Shown here piece by piece: positions 20,058 through 28,746 of a stretch of 64,000 nucleotides of DNA. A program made the position numbers and the translations under genes. Location of the stretch: NCBI RefSeq assembly GCF_006538325.1, contig NZ_BJKK01000003.1, positions 248,001 to 312,000 on the forward strand. The letters are read 5' to 3'. Numbering within the stretch: position 1 is the first letter of the stretch; each line of letters opens with the position of its first letter. Source of the DNA: Alteromonas sp. KUL42. Its GTDB lineage: Bacteria > Pseudomonadota > Gammaproteobacteria > Enterobacterales > Alteromonadaceae. Below the pieces are notes generated by a model. That model searched no databases. It was not told where the DNA came from and saw only the letters and a list, made by a program, of their open reading frames with translations.

Positions 20058-21263
20058 TTACTCAACACTCACTGGGTGACTGAATGTTTTAAGCTTATTG
20101 ACTAAATAGTTTTCAAAGTCAGCGGCAGATGTAATATGCTCATCGCGACGAGGCCATAGGGCCAATATTTTGTAGTTAATATTGGTTGCAGGTTTAAAGG
20201 TTACTAGGTGATCGTGCGCTGCTTTAGCGACTTCAGAAACTTGATCAACGCGATAAAACACAGCCAAACCTAACTTATCGCCTTCAGCCAGAATACTTTG
20301 CTCACCCCATGTAGCAATAACTCCCCAATCACCTTGCGTGGTATTAATTACTGACATACCTTCATGCGCAACAAGGCCTGTTACTAAATCATCCGTTGGT
20401 TTAGAGAGTGAAACACTAATGTGTGTTGTGGGGTCAAACGCATCAATACGATATCGAGTAGAAACGTCTATCGCGCCAGCTCCGTTTTCATCAAGTGCCC
20501 AACCGGTATACTCAACGTCAAACTCAGCACGTAAATCTGTATTTGAAACCAATTTATATTGTGTGCTCGCAACATGTTGAAAGTGTAGAACGCCATTATC
20601 TGTATTCCTTCCAAGTGCACCGACACCCAATGACTTACCAACTTTCAACGCATCACCGCCCCACTCTGACAACGTGTGATAACTGTCATAGCCGTCTTGA
20701 CCTGCCTGCGGCAACACCACATCGTCACCGTTTTTTACAAATACATCAATTGCATTGCGCCAATCGAGGTATAATCTATACCCCATTCTATCTGATTCCC
20801 AACCTGGCCCCTCGTAACGCAGGTAATAAGAATGGTCGGTAAGTTGCTCTGGAGAAATGAATGACGCCACTTCTTCGAAAGAAAATCCATCGGCTTTATA
20901 AGCCTTCCCTTCCCACTCTCCACCGATTCTAACAGAAAGTTCAGCATGAGCGCGGTCGCCACTTTCACTAACTACCGACTCAGATGGCGGAACCAGTGTT
21001 AATTGCGCAGTAGTACCAGGAGAAATAGCAACGGCACCCAGAAGTACTTTTTCCCCTGTATCTTTAGTTATCCATTCAGACACATTGTTCTTCAATTTCC
21101 AGCCTGAATATTTTTCTGGTACCTGAATTTCAATGACCTGTTTACCTTCACCGCCAACTGATGAATTTTCAACCTCCAGCGACAAACTCTCGTTTACAGT
21201 AGCTTGACCACAACTGGCCAGCAAAGGCACCAAAAACACACCTATCCTGTTAATTTTAAACAT
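20058..21263 (-). CDS. DUF4861-family lipoprotein of the pectin cluster
   Basis: It is 401 residues from ATG 21263, preceded by GGAGGAAG at seven bases. A lipoprotein signal peptide with lipobox LLASC ends at about Cys18. The body matches my knowledge of DUF4861: YYLRYEGPGWESDRMGYRLYLDWRNAIDVF, then HTLSEWGGDALKVGKSLGVGALG, and a C-terminal HDHLVTFKPATNINYKI. The biochemical function of DUF4861 is not known to me. Homologues are recurrent in pectin and other uronate loci. It is divergent from kduD and shares an operator placed inside both promoters, so co-regulation with pectin catabolism is well supported. An envelope role in handling uronate oligomers is inference. Confidence 0.8.
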   Translation of the reverse strand: MFKINRIGVFLVPLLASCGQATVNESLSLEVENSSVGGEGKQVIEIQVPEKYSGWKLKNNVSEWITKDTGEKVLLGAVAISPGTTAQLTLVPPSESVVSESGDRAHAELSVRIGGEWEGKAYKADGFSFEEVASFISPEQLTDHSYYLRYEGPGWESDRMGYRLYLDWRNAIDVFVKNGDDVVLPQAGQDGYDSYHTLSEWGGDALKVGKSLGVGALGRNTDNGVLHFQHVASTQYKLVSNTDLRAEFDVEYTGWALDENGAGAIDVSTRYRIDAFDPTTHISVSLSKPTDDLVTGLVAHEGMSVINTTQGDWGVIATWGEQSILAEGDKLGLAVFYRVDQVSEVAKAAHDHLVTFKPATNINYKILALWPRRDEHITSAADFENYLVNKLKTFSHPVSVE

Positions 21264-21319
21264 ATTAATCTTCCTCCGCTGCGATTTACCTATTAAACTA
21301 ATTAACGATATTTTTAAAC

Positions 21320-21354
21320 AATATATTGACAAATGCCACCGGTGGCAATTATTT
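21320..21354. promoter_or_regulatory. Divergent promoters with LacI-type operator (DUF4861 gene / kduD)
   Basis: The palindrome TGCCACCGGTGGCA lies at 21334-21347. On the plus strand TTGACA (21326-21331) and an AT-rich -10 (about 21349-21355) flank it. On the minus strand TTGCCA (21343-21348), a 17-bp spacer and TATATT (21320-21325) form a second promoter. The operator therefore lies in the spacer of both promoters. Confidence 0.75.
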
Positions 21355-21446
21355 TAAATTTTGTTAACGTAATTTTTCAATTTAGGATGTCGATAAAACT
21401 CGACAGGCTTTCTTCAAATTAAGGTCTTCAGATAAAGGTAACGCAC

Positions 21447-22205
21447 ATGGTGAATTTCAGCCTTAAAGGTAAAACAGCACTCGTTACAGGTGCCAGCCGT
21501 GGGATTGGTCAAGCACTTGCAGTCGCTCTTGCACAATCAGGTGCATTCGTAATTTGCGCTAGTTCAAAGGCTGGCGGTTGCGACGAAACGCTTAACAAAA
21601 TTAACACCTCAGGTGGCGAAGGCGCTGCATTACATGCAGATTTGTCAGACCCAAATGCCGTTACAGCACTTGCTACTGAAGCTTTAGGGGTTAATGGCGG
21701 CATAGACATTTTGCTAAATAATGGCGGTACTATTTTTAGAGCGCCCGCTACCGATTACCCATTTGAAGAATGGAAAAATGTACTGAGTGTTAACATCGAC
21801 TCTGCTTTCTTGCTAAGCCAAATTATCGGTAAGCAGATGATTGAAAAGGGACACGGAAAAATCATAAATATTGCGTCGATGTTAAGTTACTCAGGAGGCA
21901 TTACGGTGCCGGCTTACACCGCAAGTAAACACGCAATTGCGGGGCTTACTAAAGCACTGGCCAATGAGTGGGGACAACACAACGTACAGGTAAACGCGAT
22001 TGCACCTGGTTATATTCGCACTGACAACACACAAGCACTTCAAAGCGATGAAAAGCGAAGTGCTGAGATTTGTGCTCGTATTCCTGCTAATCGCTGGGGC
22101 GAGAGTGATGACTTAAGTGGTGCAGCAGTATTCTTGGCCAGTGAAGCAAGTAACTATGTGAACGGCCACATTCTCGCCGTTGATGGCGGCTTTTTAGCAC
22201 GATAA
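21447..22205 (+). CDS. kduD: 2-dehydro-3-deoxy-D-gluconate 5-dehydrogenase (SDR family)
   Basis: Reduces 2,5-diketo-3-deoxygluconate (DKII) to KDG in the pectin pathway. It is 252 residues of a classical short-chain dehydrogenase: cofactor motif VTGASRGIG near residue 13, LLNNGG, catalytic Ser in IASMLSYSGG and Tyr157-x3-Lys161 (YTASK). C-terminal VNAIAPGYIRTDNTQAL and GHILAVDGGFLAR match KduD. It is first in a kduD-kduI-dctPQM operon behind the 21334 operator. Substrate assignment rests on similarity to KduD plus the adjacent kduI. Confidence 0.94.
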   Translation: MVNFSLKGKTALVTGASRGIGQALAVALAQSGAFVICASSKAGGCDETLNKINTSGGEGAALHADLSDPNAVTALATEALGVNGGIDILLNNGGTIFRAPATDYPFEEWKNVLSVNIDSAFLLSQIIGKQMIEKGHGKIINIASMLSYSGGITVPAYTASKHAIAGLTKALANEWGQHNVQVNAIAPGYIRTDNTQALQSDEKRSAEICARIPANRWGESDDLSGAAVFLASEASNYVNGHILAVDGGFLAR

Positions 22206-22227
22206 CGCACAAAGCAGGAATTTTATT

Positions 22228-23073
22228 ATGAGTGACAAAATTGATACGCGTTATGCCATAGGCCGCAAAGAAGCAAATGCCTATAACACACAAGAATTAA
22301 GGGATGCCTTCTTAGTTGAAACATTGATGGCACCGGGAAAAGTGGTATGGATATACACCCACTATGAACGATTTATGTTAGGCAGTGCAGTACCTACTGA
22401 CTCGCCTTTGACATTAGAAACCATAGAAGATCAGTTAAAAATGCCCTATTTCACCGCTCGCAGAGAAGTCGGTGTTATTAACGTTGGCGGCTCAGGAACC
22501 ATTACTGTTTCTGGTACGCAATACGCATTGGCCAATGAAGAAGCGCTGTATATCGGTAAAGGCAATGAAGAAGTGATTTTCGCTTCTGACGACCCCGCCA
22601 ACCCAGCGAAATATTACCTTAATTCAGCGCCAGCACATCACGCATATCCCTGCAAAAAAGTAGGTAGTGCGGACGCCAACGTCCTTCATTTGGGCAGTCA
22701 GGAAACGTCTAATCAACGGGATATCAAGCAATTACTTATCAATACCGTGGTTGATACATGTCAACTTCAAATGGGCTTAACCCGTCTACACACAGGATCG
22801 GTATGGAATACCATGCCCGCGCATCAACACGATAGACGCAACGAAGTTTATTTTTACTTCGACATGAATGAAGAAAGCCGTGTATGTCACTTCATGGGTG
22901 AACCCCACGAGACACGTCATCTATTCGTTGCCAATGAACAAGCCGTGGTTTCACCACCTTGGTCAATTCACTGTGGTGTCGGCACTGGCAGTTATGCGTT
23001 CATTTGGGGAATGGCAGGTGAAAACCTCGACTATGACGACATGGATAAATTCCCCCCTTCTCAGCTACGTTAA
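22228..23073 (+). CDS. kduI: 5-dehydro-4-deoxy-D-glucuronate isomerase
   Basis: Zinc cupin-type isomerase that converts 5-keto-4-deoxyuronate (the open form of unsaturated galacturonate) to DKII, the KduD substrate. It is 281 residues with the family N-terminus TRYAIGRKEANAYNTQELRDAF reflected here over residues 6-27. Metal ligands inferred from alignment with E. coli KduI are His199, His201, Glu206 and His248, in MPAHQHDRRNEVYF and PPWSIHCG. AGGAA lies eight bases before the ATG. It is second in the operon, 22 bp after kduD. Confidence 0.96.
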   Translation: MSDKIDTRYAIGRKEANAYNTQELRDAFLVETLMAPGKVVWIYTHYERFMLGSAVPTDSPLTLETIEDQLKMPYFTARREVGVINVGGSGTITVSGTQYALANEEALYIGKGNEEVIFASDDPANPAKYYLNSAPAHHAYPCKKVGSADANVLHLGSQETSNQRDIKQLLINTVVDTCQLQMGLTRLHTGSVWNTMPAHQHDRRNEVYFYFDMNEESRVCHFMGEPHETRHLFVANEQAVVSPPWSIHCGVGTGSYAFIWGMAGENLDYDDMDKFPPSQLR

Positions 23074-23091
23074 TATAGGGCATCTTTGATA

Positions 23092-24075
23092 ATGTTAAGG
23101 CTATTAACGCTTACTTTAACCATCTCCATACTCTTCGTTTTATCTGCGTGTTCTGGGCATGATAAACAGGCTGACGTGACGGTATTGAGATTGGGACATA
23201 CCTTAGATACTCAGCATTCTGTTCATAAAGCAATGGAGTACTTGGGTGAGCGCCTAGCGCATTACTCTAACGGCACCATGAAAGTGGTGATTTACCCAAG
23301 TAGCCAACTTGGTACCGAACGGGAAATGGTCGAATTGCTTCAAATTGGATCTTTGGCGATGACCAAAGTGTCGGCAAGTCCGCTGGAAGGCTTCGCACCT
23401 GAAATGAAGGTTTTCAGTATTCCCTACATCTTCCGTGATAATGAGCATTTTTGGCGTGTTTTAAATAGTGAGCTTGGCAGTAAGTTACTTTCGGGGGTTG
23501 AAGACTTTCGCTTGAAAGGGCTTGGCTATTACGATGCAGGTAGTCGCAGTTTTTACACGAATGACAAACCCATCAATCACCCTGATGACTTAAAAGGGCT
23601 TAAAATTCGTGTACTCAATAGCCCAACGGCAGTTGCTACGGTAAGAGCGCTTGGTGGAGCGGCAACACCAGTCTCTTGGGGCGAGTTGTACACAGCACTG
23701 CAACAAGGTGTGGTAGATGGCGCAGAGAATAACCCACCTAGCTATTATTTATCTCGCCACTATGAAATTGCTCGCTACTACAGCTTAGATGAACACACAA
23801 GTGTTCCAGATGTCATGCTGGCCTCTTTGCCCGTTTGGAACAGTTTAACGGCGCAACAGCAAGAATGGCTTACTCGAGCGATGGCAGATTCTGTTACCTA
23901 TCAAAGAGCGTTGTGGCAAACGTCCACTGAAGAGTCGCTTGCCAAAGTGAAAGCAGAAGGTGTAACAGTAATTACCCCTGATAAGAGCGCTTTTGTCGAG
24001 GCTGTTAAACCCTTTCACAAAAGTTTTGAAAACTCGCCAATTGGCGATTTGATCACTCAAATAAAAGCGATGTAA
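23092..24075 (+). CDS. TRAP transporter substrate-binding lipoprotein (DctP family)
   Basis: Periplasmic solute receptor of a TRAP system, 327 residues from ATG 23092 (an in-frame TTG at 23086 is an alternative). It has a hydrophobic signal with lipobox LSAC, so it is probably membrane-anchored. DctP features are present: RLGHTLDTQHSVHKAMEYL, YPSSQLGTEREMVELLQ, KIRVLNSPTAVATVRALGG (binding Arg) and VDGAENNPPSYYLSRHYE. Operon position between kduI and dctQM suggests the ligand is a uronate or an unsaturated galacturonide; the ligand itself cannot be read from sequence. Confidence 0.9.
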   Translation: MLRLLTLTLTISILFVLSACSGHDKQADVTVLRLGHTLDTQHSVHKAMEYLGERLAHYSNGTMKVVIYPSSQLGTEREMVELLQIGSLAMTKVSASPLEGFAPEMKVFSIPYIFRDNEHFWRVLNSELGSKLLSGVEDFRLKGLGYYDAGSRSFYTNDKPINHPDDLKGLKIRVLNSPTAVATVRALGGAATPVSWGELYTALQQGVVDGAENNPPSYYLSRHYEIARYYSLDEHTSVPDVMLASLPVWNSLTAQQQEWLTRAMADSVTYQRALWQTSTEESLAKVKAEGVTVITPDKSAFVEAVKPFHKSFENSPIGDLITQIKAM

Positions 24076-24077
24076 CA

Positions 24078-24563
24078 ATGACTATAATTCGCACAATTGA
24101 TAAGGCCTTAGCCGGTACGCTAATTTTCGCTATGGTCAGTATTCTGCTTACCGTTATTTGGCAAGTCGTTTCACGGTATGTACTAAAAGATCCTGCATCT
24201 GTTACCGAAGAACTTTCGCGCTTCATCCTGATTTGGATTGGTATATTAGGCGCAGCCTATGCCTATCGTCAAAACGCACACTTGGGTTTTAACTTAGTGG
24301 TCGAGCGCCAGTCTGCTGCTGTTAAACGGGTACTGCTAACACTGGTAGAAGTTATCGTTATTGTTTTTTGCGTGCTCGTAATGCTATTTGGCGGGTCAGA
24401 ACTGGTGCTTTTAACCTTAGAGCTAGAACAGATTTCGGCTGCATTGGGTATAAAAATGGGCTTTATTTACAGTGTATTGCCCATATCTGGCACCCTAATT
24501 ATTGCCTACGCATTGGTTAATATTGTCACCCTTTGGCGCCACAGTGATGAGGAGGCAGCATAA
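24078..24563 (+). CDS. TRAP transporter small permease (DctQ family)
   Basis: Four-helix small membrane subunit, 161 residues, with predicted helices near 10-32, 48-66, 88-110 and 128-150. The family motif EELSRFILIWIGILGAAYAYRQNAHLGF spans residues about 42-70. It starts two bases after dctP and its stop overlaps the dctM start as TAATG. It forms the inner-membrane complex with the DctM subunit. Confidence 0.93.
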   Translation: MTIIRTIDKALAGTLIFAMVSILLTVIWQVVSRYVLKDPASVTEELSRFILIWIGILGAAYAYRQNAHLGFNLVVERQSAAVKRVLLTLVEVIVIVFCVLVMLFGGSELVLLTLELEQISAALGIKMGFIYSVLPISGTLIIAYALVNIVTLWRHSDEEAA

Positions 24564-25858
24564 TGGAATTAACAGGTATTATTCTGGTTGTTGCGTTCTT
24601 CGTACTTCTACTTATCAATGTGCCAATCTCAATTAGCATTGGTGTTGCCACACTGATTGCTATGGTAATGAGCATGGACATTGTGCCTGCCACCGTCACC
24701 ATTGCACAACGTATGGCGGGTGGACTGAATAGCTTTGCATTACTTGCTATCCCTTTTTTCGTGCTATCTGGCTTAATTATGGGCAGAGGCGGTATAGCCA
24801 AACGGCTGATTGAGTGTGCCATGGCGTTAATTGGGGCCCTACCCGGCGGCCTAGCATTAGTAAACGTGGTGTCATGTATGTTATTTGGCGCCATTTCCGG
24901 TTCAGCTGTTGCAACCACGTCGGCCATTGGTAGTTTTATGCTACCTGAAATGAAAAAAGCAGGTTACGAGCCAAACTTCAGTGCTGCTGTAACCGCGGCT
25001 GCTTCAACCACAGGTATGTTGATACCGCCAAGTAATATTCTGATTGTTTATGCCATTGCCAGTGGTGGTGTTTCTATTGCCGCGCTGTTTATGGCCGGTT
25101 ACATTCCAGGGATAATGGTTGGTCTAGCGCTGATGCTGGTGTGTTTTGTGTATGCAAAAATAAAAGGCTACCCTTTATCTGCTCGCCTTCCATTGAAAGT
25201 CGTTGTGCAAAAAACCATTGCGGCGGTGCCCTCGTTATTCCTGATATTTCTGGTCATTGGCGGTATTGTGGGTGGCGTTTTCACTGCCACAGAAGCGGGT
25301 GCAATTGCTGTTGTTTACGCGCTACTACTTGCCGTAGTGTTTTACAAAGAAGTTAACGTTAAAGAGTTACCGGACATTTTGCTCAAGTCAGCGGAAACAA
25401 CGGCCATTGTAATGCTGCTTATTGCGGCGTCCACTGCAATGTCTTGGTTGTTGTCTTTCGAACACATTCCACAAACACTTAGTAACGCATTACTGACAGT
25501 AAGCGACAATCCTTTGTTGATACTGCTTCTTATTAACCTGTTACTTATTGTGGTAGGTGCATTCCTTGACATGACGCCTGCGGTACTTATTTTCACCCCT
25601 ATATTTTTACCTGTGGCGTTAGAACTTGGCATGAGCGAATTGCAATTCGGTATTATGCTGGTATTGAATTTGTCTATTGGCCTTTGTTCTCCGCCGGTAG
25701 GTGCAGTACTGTTTATCACATGTGCCATCGCGAAGACGAAATTGGAAAATATCATCAGACCGTTGATCCCACTTTACATTGCCATGTTTGTGGTATTGAT
25801 GTTGGTCACTTATGTATCATGGTTTAGTGAAGCGCTACCACGAGCATTAGGTTTCTAG
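24563..25858 (+). CDS. TRAP transporter large permease (DctM family)
   Basis: The 12-helix sodium-dependent transport subunit, 431 residues. Typical stretches are INVPISISIGVAT, AIPFFVLSGLIMGRGGIAKRL, GAISGSAVATTSAIGSFMLPEM, IPPSNILIVYAIASGGVS and PPVGAVLFITCAIAK. It is the last gene of kduD-kduI-dctPQM and is translationally coupled to dctQ. No strong terminator follows. The next gene is the LacI regulator, 204 bp away. Confidence 0.95.
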   Translation: MELTGIILVVAFFVLLLINVPISISIGVATLIAMVMSMDIVPATVTIAQRMAGGLNSFALLAIPFFVLSGLIMGRGGIAKRLIECAMALIGALPGGLALVNVVSCMLFGAISGSAVATTSAIGSFMLPEMKKAGYEPNFSAAVTAAASTTGMLIPPSNILIVYAIASGGVSIAALFMAGYIPGIMVGLALMLVCFVYAKIKGYPLSARLPLKVVVQKTIAAVPSLFLIFLVIGGIVGGVFTATEAGAIAVVYALLLAVVFYKEVNVKELPDILLKSAETTAIVMLLIAASTAMSWLLSFEHIPQTLSNALLTVSDNPLLILLLINLLLIVVGAFLDMTPAVLIFTPIFLPVALELGMSELQFGIMLVLNLSIGLCSPPVGAVLFITCAIAKTKLENIIRPLIPLYIAMFVVLMLVTYVSWFSEALPRALGF

Positions 25859-25954
25859 TAGGTCGTTTTTTTGAGAGTTCTTGTTTGTTTGAAGTCTTGG
25901 TTAAGGACTTCATTTATGAAAACGCTTTATAAGAACTTTTGGTATAGAACTTTG

Positions 25955-25999
25955 GCGTGTTTATTGTTTATCCATCGTAATTACAGTCGATAAACACGC
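25955..25999. promoter_or_regulatory. Inverted repeat before the LacI-family gene
   Basis: Ten-base arms GCGTGTTTAT (25955-25964) and ATAAACACGC (25990-25999) are separated by 25 bp. The inner copy GTTTATC (25966-25972) can pair with the same right arm. No T-run follows. It lies 64 bp before the regulator start and differs from the CCGGTGG operator. Confidence 0.5.
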
Positions 26000-26062
26000 T
26001 CTAGGCTCAAATAGTGTGGTAGTATCAAAAAATAATAAAATAGCGCAGAAAAACAGAAGATT

Positions 26063-27079
26063 ATGAACAAGCGCCCGACGATAAATGATGTTGCAGCCCT
26101 TGCTGGCGTATCAAAACGAACCGTATCACGCGTAATAAACGGAGCGACCAATGTAGGTAAAGCAACCCGTGAACGCATTGAAGCCGTTATTCAAGAAACG
26201 GGGTTTGCGCCTGACAAACAAGCAAGAGGTCTTAGTACTAGCCGCTCTTACTTAATCGGGCTAATTTATGACAACCCGGATGCATTGTATATCGATCAAG
26301 TTCAGCGAGGTGTGCTAAGTATATGCTCGCAAAAGGGCTACGAGCTTGTTGTTCACCCTTGTCGCTACCAAGCAGAAGAATTTGTCGAAGATTGTATTAA
26401 CTTCGTTCGACGTTCAAACATTGATGGTGTCATCATTCTTCCTCCTGTGTCTGAATCGAAACACCTTGCCGATGCACTTCAAGAAAAAGAAATAAACTAT
26501 GTTCGCATGGCATCATTAGATTTAGATGATCACCAAAACATTGTGGTTAGTGACGACCGGGCAGCCCTTAGCGATTTAGCCCGTTACATGGTCTCACTCG
26601 GTCACAAAGACATCGGTATTATTTGCGGACCACAACAGTATTATTCATCACAAGAACGTCTTGAGGGCTTTATTGAAACCTTAAACGGGCTGAACGTAGA
26701 TGTGCCCAACAATCGTATTATTGAAGGTAAGAATACCTTCGAAAGCGGTATTGAGTGCGCCAGACAATTGCTTATTCAATCACCAAGAGTAAGAGCTATT
26801 TTTGCCAACAACGATGAAATGGCGGCGGGAGTGTTAAAAGTGGCGCACGAAATGGGTATTACAGTACCAGATGACTTGTCAGTTGCAGGTTTTGATGACA
26901 ACTTGTTAGCAGCACGTGTTATCCCTGCCCTAACCACGGTGCAGCGCCCTGTGGGCGACATGGCTGCTATCGCAGCACGTAAGATCATTGCACATATTGA
27001 AGGCAGTGAAGTGAGTGAAACCGAAACCTACTTGGTTAAACCTCATTTAATCATTAGAGATTCCATTAAAAAATTATAG
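26063..27079 (+). CDS. LacI-family regulator of the pectin/uronate regulon (KdgR-like)
   Basis: It is 338 residues. The N-terminal LacI helix-turn-helix and hinge are at residues 5-60 (INDVAALAGVSKRTVSRVING, then APDKQARGLST). A periplasmic-binding-protein-like effector domain follows (GLIYDNPDALYIDQVQRG; AIFANNDEMAAGVLKVA; LSVAGFDDNLLAARVIPALTTV). It lies between the kduDI-TRAP operon and the uxaA operon. A LacI-type palindrome with central CCGG recurs in the promoters on both sides and in the GH105/TonB region, so it is the obvious regulator. By analogy with KdgR the effector may be KDG; that is inference. Confidence 0.88.
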   Translation: MNKRPTINDVAALAGVSKRTVSRVINGATNVGKATRERIEAVIQETGFAPDKQARGLSTSRSYLIGLIYDNPDALYIDQVQRGVLSICSQKGYELVVHPCRYQAEEFVEDCINFVRRSNIDGVIILPPVSESKHLADALQEKEINYVRMASLDLDDHQNIVVSDDRAALSDLARYMVSLGHKDIGIICGPQQYYSSQERLEGFIETLNGLNVDVPNNRIIEGKNTFESGIECARQLLIQSPRVRAIFANNDEMAAGVLKVAHEMGITVPDDLSVAGFDDNLLAARVIPALTTVQRPVGDMAAIAARKIIAHIEGSEVSETETYLVKPHLIIRDSIKKL

Positions 27080-27096
27080 TTTTTTCTATACAAGTA

Positions 27097-27141
27097 TTGA
27101 TTAAGACTGTATTTGGCCCTATTATGCCACCGGTGGCATAA
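27097..27141 (+). promoter_or_regulatory. uxaA-operon promoter with overlapping operator
   Basis: TTGATT (27097-27102), a 17-bp spacer and TATTAT (27120-27125) make a good sigma-70 promoter. The 20-bp palindrome at 27122-27141, centred on CCGG with core TGCCACCGGTGGCA, overlaps the -10 and the expected start point. Repression by the adjacent LacI-type protein is predicted. Confidence 0.8.
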
Positions 27142-27250
27142 ATAATGTCAAAATTAAACATTTTGTAAAATTCGCGTAAATAAAGATAAAAACCACATAG
27201 ACCAGTCTTTAAATGTACGGTGAATTATTCAGACAACAGTGAGAACGGTA

Positions 27251-28735
27251 ATGGATGTTAAAACACAACTAGTTAAGGTACATGGTAATGACAACGTTGC
27301 TGTTGCTACGTGTGCTATTGAGCCAAATACCTTCTCTTCATTGTTTAACATTACTGTCAATCACGCGATACCTGCTGGTCACAAAGTCGCATTGTCGTCA
27401 GTTAAAGTCGGCGAGCCTATTACCAAATATGGTTTTCCTATTGGCGTTGCCACCGCCGATATTAATGTAGGTGATCATGTACACAGCCATAATGTGAAAA
27501 CGGCGCTAAAAGGCGGTGAGCAATACCATTACTCACCGCAGTCTTCTTCAACGACGGTAGCGCCCCGCCCCCTTGAATTTATGGGTTACCGCAGAGAAAA
27601 CGGTAAAGTGGGTATTAGAAATGAAGTGTGGATAATCAATACCGTAGGATGTGTGAATCGCACTGCTGAGCGTATCGCCAATGAATGTAGCCGACGTTTT
27701 GCCAATGAGTGTGATGGCTTTCACGCCTTTACCCACCCGTTTGGTTGTTCACAACTTGGTGACGATTTAGATGACACTCGCACGATTTTAGCGTCTCTCG
27801 CATCGCACCCCAATGCAGGTGCCGTTTTAATAGTAGGGTTAGGCTGTGAAAACAACCAACTCGCCTCTCTGCTACCTCAAGTTGACAAACCAGAAGCCCG
27901 TGTTCGCTACTACAACGCACAGGAAGTCACAGACGAGTTAGAAGAAGGTGTTAGTGCTGTCTACGAATTGTTAAAAGAAATGGCAGAGGACAAGCGTGAA
28001 CCGATTAATGCCAACGAACTTGTATTGGGCATGAAATGCGGCGGCAGTGATGCTTTTAGCGGTATTACTGCAAACCCCACTGTAGGTCGTGTAACCGACC
28101 TTATGTGTAGTTTAGGGGGTTCCGTTATTCTTACTGAGACCCCAGAAATGTTTGGTGCCGAACAACTTCTAATGAATCGCGCTAAAAACAAAGATGTATT
28201 CAACAGTTTTGAGTCATTGATAAACGAGTTTAAAGACTATTTCATTGCGCACAACCAGCCAATTTACGAGAACCCTTCGCCTGGTAACAAGGCAGGAGGA
28301 CTTACCACCCTTGAAGAGAAGTCACTTGGCGCAGTCCAAAAAGGCGGTACTTCTATTATTCAGTCTATCTTGCAATATGGCGAGCCTAAGGCTGAAAAAG
28401 GGTTGAGCTTATTACAAGCACCTGGCAATGACGCGGTAAGTTCAACCGCCCTTGCAGCATCAGGCGCACATATTGTTTTATTCACCACAGGCCGGGGCAC
28501 GCCCCTCGGTTTTCCTGTACCCACAGTAAAGATATCGTCTAATTCAGATATCGCTAATAAGAAGCCACATTGGATAGACTTCAACGCCGGTCAAATACTG
28601 GAAGGCATGTCTATCGATAAGTGTGCCGAAGCGCTACTACAGCTGTGTATTGCAGTAGCATCTGGTCAACAAACCTGCAACGAGAAAAATGGCAGCCATG
28701 AGATTGCTATTTGGAAACGTGGCGTCACCCTCTAA
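27251..28735 (+). CDS. uxaA: Altronate dehydratase
   Basis: Converts D-altronate to KDG in the galacturonate pathway. It is 494 residues from ATG 27251 (a GTG at 27239 is less likely; GAGA lies seven bases before the ATG). The N-terminal SAF domain (about 1-90: DNVAVATCAIEP, KYGFPIGVATADINVGDHVHSHN) is followed by the UxaA C-terminal domain with FMGYRRENGKVGIRNEVWII, HPFGCSQLGDD, GCENNQ and MKCGGSDAFSGITANP. It heads the uxaA-uxaC-reductase-aldolase-kdgK operon behind the CCGG operator. Confidence 0.95.
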   Translation: MDVKTQLVKVHGNDNVAVATCAIEPNTFSSLFNITVNHAIPAGHKVALSSVKVGEPITKYGFPIGVATADINVGDHVHSHNVKTALKGGEQYHYSPQSSSTTVAPRPLEFMGYRRENGKVGIRNEVWIINTVGCVNRTAERIANECSRRFANECDGFHAFTHPFGCSQLGDDLDDTRTILASLASHPNAGAVLIVGLGCENNQLASLLPQVDKPEARVRYYNAQEVTDELEEGVSAVYELLKEMAEDKREPINANELVLGMKCGGSDAFSGITANPTVGRVTDLMCSLGGSVILTETPEMFGAEQLLMNRAKNKDVFNSFESLINEFKDYFIAHNQPIYENPSPGNKAGGLTTLEEKSLGAVQKGGTSIIQSILQYGEPKAEKGLSLLQAPGNDAVSSTALAASGAHIVLFTTGRGTPLGFPVPTVKISSNSDIANKKPHWIDFNAGQILEGMSIDKCAEALLQLCIAVASGQQTCNEKNGSHEIAIWKRGVTL

Positions 28736-28746
28736 AAGAGAGCCTT

